Shown: piece by piece, positions 8,439 through 17,600 of the stretch
Layout of the letters: every line of letters starts with the position of its first letter
Position numbering within the stretch: position 1 is the first letter of the stretch
Assembly: GCA_003154775.1 (NCBI GenBank)
Contig: PMES01000054.1
Location: forward strand, 1-64,000
Length of the DNA: 64,000 nucleotides
Direction: 5' to 3'
Origin: Acidobacteriota bacterium
GTDB lineage: Bacteria > Acidobacteriota > Terriglobia > Acidiferrales > UBA7541
Notes under the pieces: model-generated
Seen by the model: only the letters and a program-made list of their open reading frames with translations
The model's database searches: none
What the model was told of the DNA's origin: nothing
Made by a program: the position numbers and the translations under genes

Positions 8439-10220
8439 ATGGCACGCTTTTTCCAGCGGTTAGCAAAGTTGGCTGTGTCGGCGCTCCTCCTTGGCGCGCT
8501 TGCGGTATCCTCTGCTCCCCCGGATTCCACGGAAATCATGCCGTTATTCCAGGTCCGCGCGGGGATGCAGGGTTATGCCTATACGATTTTCGCGGGCGAT
8601 CAAATCGAGAAGTTTGACCTGGAAGTGCTTGGCGTGCTGCCGAATTTTCTGGGGCCGAAACAGTCCATCATCCTGGTGCAACTTAAGGGGCCGAAGGTGG
8701 AGCATACCGGCGTGGTGGCCGGGATGAGCGGGAGCCCGGTGTATCTGGAGGGGAAGCTAGCGGGAGCGCTCTCGCTGAAGCTGGGAATTTTCACCAAGGA
8801 AGCGATTGCGGGTGTGACGCCGATTGAAGATGTGCTGCGGCCACCGACGGAAAGCGCCGTGGCGCAGGCAAACCCGCAGCAATTTTCGTTGCCGAACAAC
8901 GCGCTGGCGCGCAACACGCTGTCGAGCGGATCGTCGCTGGAACCCATCGAGACGCCGCTGGTGTTCTCTGGATTCCAGCCGGCGGCGCTGCAGCAGTTTG
9001 CGCCGCAACTGCAGAGTTATGGATTTGTGGCGGCACAGGGCGGCACGGCCGAAGCGCGGCCGGAGGATGGACATCTGGTGGCCGGGGACATGGCGGGCAT
9101 GGTGCTGGTGCAAGGCGATGCGTCCATCAATGCGGCGTGCACGGTGACGGCGGTGCAGGGCGACCGGGTGTTTTTGTGCGGGCACCCGTTCATGAACCTG
9201 GGCGACGTTCAGATGCCGATGGCGCGGAGCCGCGTGGTGACGACGCTGTCGTCGGAACTGGCGTCCACGAAGATTGTGAATGTAGGCGGGCCGATCGGGA
9301 CGATTACGGGAGATCACCTGACGTCGGTGACGGGAAGGCTAGGCGCGCCGCCGGCGATGATTCCGCTGGATTTGACGTTTGTGACGGGAAGCGCGGAGAA
9401 GAAGCTGCACTTTGAGCTGGTGAATCATCCGAAGCTGACGCCGCTGCTGGTGGCGCTGACGACGTTCAACGGAATCAGCCAGAATTCGCTGTATGGCGAG
9501 GGAACGACGCTGCGGCTGACGGGCGAAATCCGGCTGCAGGGGCACGTGCCGGTGCAGGTGGAAAACACGTTTGCGCCGGGCGATTCGCTGATGCCGGACA
9601 GCCTGCCGATTGCGTTAGTGGTGCAGAACATGTTCGGGCGGCTCTTCAGCAATAATTACGAAATTCCCACTGTGGAGCACATTGCGCTGCGCGTGGAAAG
9701 CCAGCCGGGGCGGAAGTCGTACACGATTGACAGCGCGTGGCTGGAAAAAGGCGAAGCGGCACCGGGGGACAATCTGAAAGTTCGCGTGCTTTTGCAGCCG
9801 TATCGCGGGCCGGCACGCATCGAAGAAGCGACGGTGCATGTGCCGGACCAGATTGCGCGGGGCGCGACGCTGCGGGTGCTGGTGAGCGATGCGGACTGGA
9901 TGAATCGCGCGTCGCGCGGCTTCAATTTTCCCGGGATGCCCGGCGCGGCGGGGCCGGAGGGGCTCGATCAACTGATCACCCTGATGAATCGCGAACGGCG
10001 CAATGACCGGCTGTATGTGGGGCTGTTTGTTCCGGCGCCGACGCTGGTGTGGGACGACAAGGAATTGCCGAATGTGCCGCTGTCGCAGATCAACATGATT
10101 GACGGGCGTCCGGCGCCGGGCACGGTGCAGGTGCTTCGCGAATCCCTTTCCAGCGAGTCTTCGATTGCGCTTGGCGGCCCTGTTTCCGGGCTGATCTCCT
10201 TGAATCTTCAAATCCGGTGA
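8439..10220 (+). CDS. secreted SpoIVB-type (S55) peptidase-domain protein
   Basis: 593 residues with a signal peptide at about 1-26. Residues ~36-125 carry the region ending in VAGMSGSPVYLEGKLAGAL, with S97 of GMSGSP as the likely nucleophile by analogy with SpoIVB. A second motif, FLCGHPFMNLGD around H249, could supply the catalytic histidine. In SpoIVB the histidine precedes the serine; here the order is reversed. The C-terminal ~300 residues look like beta-sandwich domains. The downstream propeller gene overlaps it by four bases, so the two are probably made together in the periplasm. The acidobacterium has no obvious spore context, so the substrate is unknown. Confidence 0.75.
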   Translation: MARFFQRLAKLAVSALLLGALAVSSAPPDSTEIMPLFQVRAGMQGYAYTIFAGDQIEKFDLEVLGVLPNFLGPKQSIILVQLKGPKVEHTGVVAGMSGSPVYLEGKLAGALSLKLGIFTKEAIAGVTPIEDVLRPPTESAVAQANPQQFSLPNNALARNTLSSGSSLEPIETPLVFSGFQPAALQQFAPQLQSYGFVAAQGGTAEARPEDGHLVAGDMAGMVLVQGDASINAACTVTAVQGDRVFLCGHPFMNLGDVQMPMARSRVVTTLSSELASTKIVNVGGPIGTITGDHLTSVTGRLGAPPAMIPLDLTFVTGSAEKKLHFELVNHPKLTPLLVALTTFNGISQNSLYGEGTTLRLTGEIRLQGHVPVQVENTFAPGDSLMPDSLPIALVVQNMFGRLFSNNYEIPTVEHIALRVESQPGRKSYTIDSAWLEKGEAAPGDNLKVRVLLQPYRGPARIEEATVHVPDQIARGATLRVLVSDADWMNRASRGFNFPGMPGAAGPEGLDQLITLMNRERRNDRLYVGLFVPAPTLVWDDKELPNVPLSQINMIDGRPAPGTVQVLRESLSSESSIALGGPVSGLISLNLQIR

Positions 10221-12535
10221 AACTGTCAATGTCGAAACTTATGCAACGCCTGATCTTGCTGTCCTCGCTGGTTTGCCTGGTGGCGGCGTCCGCCGTGGCG
10301 GACCACACGCGCCGTTGGCACCAATCCACGTATGAAGAATTCCTGAAAGGCACGGCGAAGGGCGTAGCCGTGCGGAGCGATGGGCACCTGGAACTTGCGC
10401 CGAAATTCACGCTGATTTCCGATGCGGATGCTTCGTATCTGTGGTCGCTGCGGACGGATCCCGCGGGTGTGTTGTATGCGGGCGGAGGATCACCCGCGAA
10501 GGTATTTCGATTTGAGGGAAACGGGAAGCCTAAGACGGTGTTCGAGTCCACGGACCTGCTGGTGCAGGCGATTACGTTTGACGCGAAGGGCAACTTGTAT
10601 GTGGCGACGTCGCCGGACGGAAAGGTCTATCGCGTTACGCCGGGCGGTGAGAAGTCGGTCTTCTTCGACCCCAAGACGAAATACATCTGGGACCTGGCGT
10701 TCGGGAGCGATGGAACGCTGTATGTGGCGACGGGCGATAAAGGGCAGATTTTCGCGGTAGCGGCGGAGGGCAAGGGAGAACTTTTCTACGCGAGCGACGA
10801 GGCGCACATCAAGGTGCTCGCGTTTGATGCGAAGAACAATCTGCTCGCCGGGACGGAGCCCAATGGGCGGGTGCTGCGGATATCGCGAAGCGCGGAGAAA
10901 AGCGGGAAGAAAAAATCGGCGGACGAGGCCGTGGCGCAAGGGTTCGTGATTTACGAGACATCGAAGCGCGAGGTGACTTCGCTGACGGTGGCGCCCGACG
11001 GAATCGTTTATGTGGCAGCGATTGGGGAGAAACAGAAATCGGCCATGCAAGCTCCTTCGGCGGTGATCGCGACGCCCCAGGGAACGACGACCATCACCAC
11101 TTCGGTTTCACAGATGGGCGGCCAAGGAGGAGTGCCCTTCCTGGCGTTTCCCCAAGCCATTTCGAGCAGCATCTACAAGATCGCAACCGATGGCGCGCCC
11201 GAAGAGATCTGGAGTTCGCGGGACGACGTGGTCTACGCGCTGGGGCTGAATTCGGATGGACGATTGCTTGCGGGAACGGGCAACACCGGTTCGCTGCTGG
11301 TGATTGACGGGCGCGGGGTGTATGCACAACTGGCGAAATCGGGTTCGGCGCAGATCACGGGGATTTCGCGCTCGTCCGGCGGGAAGGTGTTTCTGTGCAC
11401 CGCGAATCCCGGCAAGGTGTTTTCGCTGGGCCCCGAGTACGAGCCGGAAGGCACGTTTGAGTCGCAGTCGTTTGACGCGAAACTCTTTTCGCAGTGGGGG
11501 CGGATTGAGTGGTGGGGGCCACCAGCTAGCGCCGGCGCTGCGACGAGTAAGGGTGGAAAGAATGCGGGCGAGCCGCGGCTGGAATTTTTCGTGCGCAGCG
11601 GAAACACGGAAGACCCGGGGAAAGAATGGTCGCGTTGGTTTGGGCCGTACACGGCGTCCGCAACGCCCGTGGAAGCGCCCGCGGCGCGATTCCTGCAGTG
11701 GAAAGTAGTGATTCACGATGGCCGCCCCAGCGATGGGATCGATTGGGTGAGCGTGGCGTACCAGCCGAAAAACGTTGCGCCGGTGATTGATGGCATTGCG
11801 CTGCAGGACCCGGGGGTGCGCGTGCAAGCGCAGCAGATTATTACGGGGCAGCCCGGCAACGTTATTCTGAAGCAGCCGTCAGCACCCAACCCCAGCGGCG
11901 TGGTGATTATTACGACGACGAACACAACCAAGTTTGACCAGCCGCCGCAAGGGACGCAGCAGAAGGGATACCAGTCTGTACTGTGGAGCGCCCACGACGA
12001 CAATGACGACGATTTGCGCTACGCCGTCTATTTTCGTGGCGAAAGTGAGCACGACTGGAAGCTTCTGAAAGACAATCTGGACCAGAAATTCTATTCCTGG
12101 GATACGACGACCATGCCGGATGGGGCGTATTACCTGAAAATTATGGCGAGCGATGCGCCGTCCAATCCGCCAGCCGCGGCACTGAAGACGGAGCGGGAGA
12201 GCGAACGATTTGAAGTGGACAACACGCCGCCCAGCATTGAGAAGCCGCAGGCGAGTCCGACAGGAATGAACACGGACCCTGCGCAGGGCGTTTCGTATGA
12301 TTTCCGGTTCACGGCCAGCGATGCGACGAGCAGCGTCGAAAGAGCACAATACAGCGTGGACGGAGGCGATTGGGTGTTGCTAGCGCCGGCGGCGGGCATC
12401 AGCGACAGCAAGACGGAATCGTACGAATTCACCGTGCGAGGCCTCTCCCCGGGTGAACACACTATCGCGGTGCGCGCTTACGACAAATTTGAAAACGTGG
12501 GAGCGGCGAAAACGACGATCACGGTCGCGAAGTAG
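10217..12535 (+). CDS. secreted beta-propeller protein with C-terminal Ig/FN3-like domains
   Basis: 772 residues. The GTG at 10217 overlaps the stop of the S55 gene (GTGA); in-frame ATGs at 10229 and 10241 also precede the signal peptide (LILLSSLVCLVAASAVA). Residues ~75-400 show at least six repeats of the form G-LYVATSPDGKVYRV, as in SMP-30/NHL/PQQ-type propellers. The C-terminal ~350 residues include a VDNTPPSIE linker and a final domain ending in LSPGEHTIAVRAYDKFEN, typical of Ig-like domains. Probably periplasmic or surface-exposed and a partner of the S55 protein; no enzymatic residues were recognised. Confidence 0.75.
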   Translation: MKLSMSKLMQRLILLSSLVCLVAASAVADHTRRWHQSTYEEFLKGTAKGVAVRSDGHLELAPKFTLISDADASYLWSLRTDPAGVLYAGGGSPAKVFRFEGNGKPKTVFESTDLLVQAITFDAKGNLYVATSPDGKVYRVTPGGEKSVFFDPKTKYIWDLAFGSDGTLYVATGDKGQIFAVAAEGKGELFYASDEAHIKVLAFDAKNNLLAGTEPNGRVLRISRSAEKSGKKKSADEAVAQGFVIYETSKREVTSLTVAPDGIVYVAAIGEKQKSAMQAPSAVIATPQGTTTITTSVSQMGGQGGVPFLAFPQAISSSIYKIATDGAPEEIWSSRDDVVYALGLNSDGRLLAGTGNTGSLLVIDGRGVYAQLAKSGSAQITGISRSSGGKVFLCTANPGKVFSLGPEYEPEGTFESQSFDAKLFSQWGRIEWWGPPASAGAATSKGGKNAGEPRLEFFVRSGNTEDPGKEWSRWFGPYTASATPVEAPAARFLQWKVVIHDGRPSDGIDWVSVAYQPKNVAPVIDGIALQDPGVRVQAQQIITGQPGNVILKQPSAPNPSGVVIITTTNTTKFDQPPQGTQQKGYQSVLWSAHDDNDDDLRYAVYFRGESEHDWKLLKDNLDQKFYSWDTTTMPDGAYYLKIMASDAPSNPPAAALKTERESERFEVDNTPPSIEKPQASPTGMNTDPAQGVSYDFRFTASDATSSVERAQYSVDGGDWVLLAPAAGISDSKTESYEFTVRGLSPGEHTIAVRAYDKFENVGAAKTTITVAK

Positions 12536-12544
12536 GAATCAGAG

Positions 12545-12913
12545 CTAAGTCTTCGGCTTGGATTGATCGGGGTTTGCGGGCCGCGGCTTATCGGTATCCA
12601 GAAACATTTCAATTTCCGCGCCAAAGCCCATGCGTCCATCGCTATAGGCATCGGGACGCGCGTGCACCAGGCGAGCCCGGCAGTGGGTCTCATCAGGCTG
12701 GTTGCCGGTAACCTCAGCGGGCATCTTCAGTGTCGCTTCAATCGGCATGCCGACTTGTAGTGGTGCGGAAGTGACGAAGAAAAAGCCGCCGCGCGAAAGA
12801 TTGATGGCTTCGGTAAAATGCTCGGTCTTGTCCGCAGCCAGGCCCAGGGAGCGGAAGCGCAAGGGTACACGAAAGACAAAGCGCTCAAGTTGACGGCGTT
12901 CCGAAGGGGCCAT
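12545..12913 (-). CDS. PilZ-domain protein
   Basis: About 122 residues. PilZ domains bind cyclic di-GMP through an N-terminal RxxxR and a downstream (D/N)xSxxG. Here ERRQLERF supplies an arginine-rich switch and NLSRGG the second motif. The C-terminus is Pro/Lys-rich. The ATG at 12913 has GGAG six bases upstream, so it is preferred over a GTG two codons earlier. It converges on the propeller gene with a 9-bp gap. No effector domain is fused, so it is a stand-alone adaptor. Confidence 0.82.
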   Translation of the reverse strand: MAPSERRQLERFVFRVPLRFRSLGLAADKTEHFTEAINLSRGGFFFVTSAPLQVGMPIEATLKMPAEVTGNQPDETHCRARLVHARPDAYSDGRMGFGAEIEMFLDTDKPRPANPDQSKPKT

Positions 12914-13068
12914 GATCACTCCGCGCCGGGCGAGGGGTGGGCGGTTCGCGGCGGCGCACTAACTGTAATGCTAAGGTTAACAGAGAGGTAGCAGAGGTCA
13001 AGGGGAAGAGGGGTTCATTCGAGGGGGAACTCTCGCGCTAGGAGTACCGGCTAGACTAGACTGAGGCT

Positions 13069-14064
13069 ATGGCTGCTTCCAACCTAAGTGCGCAGAATGA
13101 GGTGACTGCCATCACCTGGGAGGCGATCGTCGAGGCCCACGAGCGCATCCAGCCGCTCATCCATCGCACACCGGTCTTGACGAGCACCTCGCTGAACGAA
13201 CTGGCGGGGGCTTTGCTATTCTTCAAGTGCGAGAATCTGCAAAAAACGGGGTCGTTCAAAATTCGTGGGGCCAGCAACGCCATCTTTTCGCTAAGTGAGG
13301 GTGAAGCAAAGCGGGGAGTGGTGACGCATTCCAGCGGCAACCACGCGGCGGCGGTGGCGCGGGCGGCGGGATGGCGCGGCGTGCCGGCGTGGATTGTGAT
13401 GCCAAAGAACGCACCGGCGGTGAAGTGCCGCGCGGTGGAAGCGTACGGCGGGAAGATCACCTATTGCGAGCCGAAGGTTTCGGCGCGGGCGGAAACGGCG
13501 GTGCGGATTCAGGCGGAGACGGGCGCGGTGCTGATCCATCCCTACGATGACGACCGGATCATCGCCGGGCAGGCCACAGCCGCAAAGGAATTGTTGGAAG
13601 AGGTGACGGAGTTGGATGCCGTGCTGGCACCGGTCAGCGGCGGGGGGCTGCTGAGCGGAACATGTTTGGGAGCGAAAGGAATGCGCGCCACGGTGCGGGT
13701 ATTGGGGTGCGAGCCGGAACGCGCGGATGATGCGTACCGTTCGCTGCAAACCGGCGTGCTGCAGACGCAGGAGACAAGCGACACGATTGCGGACGGCCTG
13801 CGCGCTTCACTGGCGCCACGCACGTTCGCGATTCTGCGAAAGTATGTAGATGGGATTTTGTTGGTGAGCGAAGAGGAGATCCGCACAGCGATGCGGCTGG
13901 TGTGGCAACGCATGAAGATCGTGATCGAACCATCGAGCGCCGTGGCTCTTGCTCCCCTGCTGCGCGAAGGCGGGGTGGCGGCTCTGGGCTTGCCAACCGG
14001 CGCGCATGGAAGGTCGCCGCGAATCGGTGTGATTCTTTCCGGCGGAAACGTGGAGATGGGTTGA
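13069..14064 (+). CDS. PLP-dependent threonine/serine dehydratase (fold type II)
   Basis: 331 residues, similar to catabolic threonine dehydratases and serine racemases rather than the longer biosynthetic IlvA with a regulatory ACT domain. The PLP lysine is K64 in GSFKIRGA. SSGNH at 88-92 binds the substrate carboxylate and SGGGL at 190-194 cradles the cofactor phosphate. It probably deaminates L-threonine or L-serine to the 2-oxo acid; racemase activity cannot be excluded. It appears monocistronic. Confidence 0.85.
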   Translation: MAASNLSAQNEVTAITWEAIVEAHERIQPLIHRTPVLTSTSLNELAGALLFFKCENLQKTGSFKIRGASNAIFSLSEGEAKRGVVTHSSGNHAAAVARAAGWRGVPAWIVMPKNAPAVKCRAVEAYGGKITYCEPKVSARAETAVRIQAETGAVLIHPYDDDRIIAGQATAAKELLEEVTELDAVLAPVSGGGLLSGTCLGAKGMRATVRVLGCEPERADDAYRSLQTGVLQTQETSDTIADGLRASLAPRTFAILRKYVDGILLVSEEEIRTAMRLVWQRMKIVIEPSSAVALAPLLREGGVAALGLPTGAHGRSPRIGVILSGGNVEMG

Positions 14065-14199
14065 TGAATTAATCGGGGCGGGGGAAGAGATAAAGATTAC
14101 GCAGAGAACACCCAGACCCGGCCGGGATAGACGCCGACTCAGAGAAGGCAGAGAAGAGGAACACAAGAAAAAGAAAAGAGAGGTAGTGGCGTTAGAGCG

Positions 14200-14400
14200 T
14201 AAGAACCCACCCTTCGCAAACAGCGCGAAGGATGGGGCACCCTCAAGTACGTCGTCGAGTGGCATAACAGGGCGAACCCAAGAGAAAAGCTGCGGGGCTC
14301 GCGCCAGCTGGCGGCGGGCTGGTAAAGCGCGCGGTCTTGCGCTGCGCTACAACGGAAAAGAGAAACCCAAGAGCACAGACAGGAGTGTCTGTGCCACGAG
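14200..14400. repeat. cluster of short palindromic repeats
   Basis: The 552-bp gap 14065-14616 has no convincing gene. It is purine-rich at first, then holds several small palindromes: CCCACCCTTCGC...GCGAAGGATGGGG at about 14207-14238, and GCACAGACA-GGAG-TGTCTGTGC (perfect 9-bp arms) at 14373-14394. These look like accumulated non-coding mobile repeats, and the 56-bp unit at 14402 continues the cluster. Confidence 0.55.
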
Positions 14401-14401
14401 C

Positions 14402-14457
14402 AAAGGCGGCCGCCTCCCCGACCAGGTCGGGGTAAACGCCAGGCGGCCGCTACAAAG
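14402..14457. repeat. 56-bp palindromic dispersed repeat, copy 2
   Basis: Nearly identical to 669-724, with two differences. In this copy the outer arms GCGGCCGCCT and AGGCGGCCGC are perfect inverses around the CCCCGAC-CAG-GTCGGGG hairpin, so the element can fold completely. It lies 160 bp upstream of the first S53 protease gene. Confidence 0.7.
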
Positions 14458-14616
14458 GCAAGAACGAACCCAGGGCACGGTCAGAGAGCTAAGGATTGTC
14501 AGGCTTGGGCGCGCTGTGTAGACTTGTGGGGTAAATTTCGCTCAGAGGAATAATTCTCGGGATTGCAGCGCGATGATGCCGCTGGGGTCGCCCCCGCCGT
14601 CCCGGTGGAAGCGCGC

Positions 14617-17600
14617 ATGACAGGTCCGTTAAGGTGGGTCAAGTTGTGCTCTCTCAGGCAGGGTCTTGCGCTCTTCGTTCTGATCATCGCAATCAACCTA
14701 TTAGGCTCGCCGGCGAATGCGCAGGTTCGCGAACAGCTATCACAAGCCATTGATGACGCGGACTACGTGCGGATCGAGCACACCAAGCCGCTGCTGGCGA
14801 CGGCGGCGAACGATGTGGGGCCGGTTGAGTCCAGCAGAACGATGCAGCGAATGCTACTGGTATTGTGGCCGCCGGCGGAGCAGCAAAACCAACTGAAGCA
14901 GTTGCTGGACGAGCAGCAGAATCGCAAGTCGCCGCAATACCACGACTGGCTGAGCGCGAACGAGTTTGCCGCGAAGTTTGGCGTGGCCGACGCGGACGTG
15001 GAGAAGGTGAAGCAATGGCTGCAGGGGCGCGGGTTCACGATTGCACAAATTGCGAAGAGCAAGAGGTGGGTGGAGTTCAGCGGCACTTCGCAACAGGTGG
15101 AGCAAGCGTTTCACACGGAGCTGCACTACTACAAGGTGGGAGAGCAGCAGTATGTGGCGAATGCCACGGACATTGCCATTCCCAATGCGCTGGCGGAGAT
15201 TTCCGGCGGAGTGGTGTCGCTGAATAGCTTTGGGAAACGGCCACCGCGACGGGTTGTTGCCGGCACGACGGGCAGCGGCCCGGTGACGCTGCATCGAGGG
15301 CTGCGGCCACAACTCACTTACGCCGGGACGACGAATGCGTACTACGTTGCGCCGGGAGATTTTGCGGCGATTTACAACACGAAGCCGCTGCTGAGCAGCG
15401 GGATTGACGGCGCGGGAGTGGCGATAGCGGTGACCGCACAGTCGCAGTTTGAATTGACGGATGTGCAGACATTCCGACAGATCTTCAAGCTGAGCGCAAA
15501 CGATCCAAACATCGTGGTTGTGGGACCGGACCCGGGCTTCAGCGATCCGACGGATGCGGAAGAGGCGTTGTTGGACACGGAATGGGCCGGGGCCGTTGCA
15601 CCGGGCGCGACGATCAATGTGGTGATCGCGGGGAGCACGGACACAACCAGCGGCGTGGATTTGGCCGCGGCCTACGCGATTGACAACGAAGTCGCGCCGA
15701 TCCTGACGTACACGTATGGAGGCTGCGAAGCCGCGCTGGGCCCGACCGGCAATGCATTTTACAACGCGCTGTGGCAGCAAGCCGCCGCCGAAGGTATCAC
15801 CGTGGTGGTGGCCGCGGGCGATAATGGCGCGGCGGGCTGCGACAATCCGAACTTTGGGATGCCAGCGAGCCAGGGGTTCGCGGTGAATGGCGCGGCGGCG
15901 ACGCCGTACAACGTTGCGGTGGGCGGCACGCAATTCGCGGATCAGGGAAACGAAGCAACCTATTGGAATACGACTGACGCCGGCGATTTTTCCTCCGCGA
16001 TCGGATACATCCCGGAAGCGGCGTGGAACGACAGTTGCGATCCCGGGCAGGCGGCCAGCGCAACGAACTGCTTGTATGGGAACGGCAATTTCAGCCTGCT
16101 GGCGGGAGGCGGCGGGGCGAGTACGGTGTACGCAAAACCGCCGTGGCAAACGGGCACGGGCGTTCCCGCGGATGGCGCGCGCGATGTGCCGGATGTGGCG
16201 CTGGCGGCGGGGTGGGGGCACGACAACATTGTGTATTGCACCAGCCACGTTGGGGCGGGACCCGCGTGCCAAATCGATGCGCAAAATAATCTGGTGGGAT
16301 TGACGCTGGTGGGCGGCACATCGGCAGCGACGCCGGCGATGGCGGGGATCCTGGCGCTGGTGGAACAGCAGAATGGAGTTTTGCAGGGGCAGGTGAACTA
16401 CGTTCTGTACCAGTTGACGCAGAACCAAAGTTGCGACGCTTCGCAGCAGACAAATCCTACGGCGCAGAATTCCTGCGTATTTTATGACGTGACGGCCGGG
16501 AGCAACGCCGTGCCCTGCGCGGGCGATTCGCCGGGATGTTCTTCGGCGCAGAATGGAGTGAATGGTTTCCTGACCGGGCAGACGGCCGGAGCGGGCTACG
16601 ACATGGCGACAGGGCTGGGTTCGGTGAATGCGGCGAACCTGGCGAGCAATTGGAAGAATGCGTCGTTCGCGGGATCGCAAACGAGCATGCAGGCGTCGAG
16701 CGCCAGCTTCGTGCACGGCACAAGCGTGAACGTGAGCGGAGCGGTGGCGCCTGCGAACGGAAACGGTACGCCGACAGGAGCGGTCTCGCTGAAGACGGAC
16801 CTGTACGGCGACGCGGACAGCTTGCCGCTGACGAATGGCGCGTTCACGGCTGCGGTTAGCGATCTGCCAGGAGGACAGTACAAGCTTTCCGCGCATTACG
16901 CCGGTGATGCGACGTTTGCGGCAAGCGATTCGCCGGTGCTGCTGTTGAATGTACAGCCGGAACCTAGCACTACAACGATCAGCATGAACGGTGTGCAGGG
17001 AGGAAGTGCGGCTTACGGTGCGGCGGTGACGGTGCGCGTGAGGGTGGCGGGCGCCTCGGGCTTTGGCAAGGCGACGGGTATGGTCACATTGCAGGATGGA
17101 GCGACGCTGATCGGCACGTACGCGCTTACACCCGATGGCAGCGCCTACATTCCCACTGGAAATGGCGGTGGATATTCCTTTGGAGTGGGGACGCACGCGT
17201 TGACGGCAACGTATGCGGGAGACAACAGCTTCGCGGGAAGCGCGTCTGCTCCGGCGAACTTCACGATCGGGAAAGGGACGCCGTATGTCGTGCTGGGCGC
17301 AAATTCCGCGAACGTGGCCGTGGGGCAGTCCGTGGGGATTCACGCGGTTGTAGCGGGATCTGGGACGCAGGCAGCGACGGGTACGATTCAGTTCACTGAT
17401 AATGGCGCACCGATTGGCACTACCGTGCCGCTGCAGACAGGCGGATTTTTCGGGACGCAGGCGCAAGCTTCGATGATTGTGAGCAACCTGACGGCGGGGA
17501 CGCACAAGTTTGGCGCCAGCTACGATGGAAGCGGCGACGCCAACTATGCGAGCGTGCCGAGCGGCGACCAGAACGAAGCGCGCTTTCCCGTAAATGTAAG

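Noticed and set aside
14854..17505. 883-codon open frame antisense to the first S53 protease
   Set aside because: High GC makes the antisense third frame stay open. Its Arg/His-rich product has no domain, and the sense strand encodes a well-conserved S53 protease with catalytic residues.
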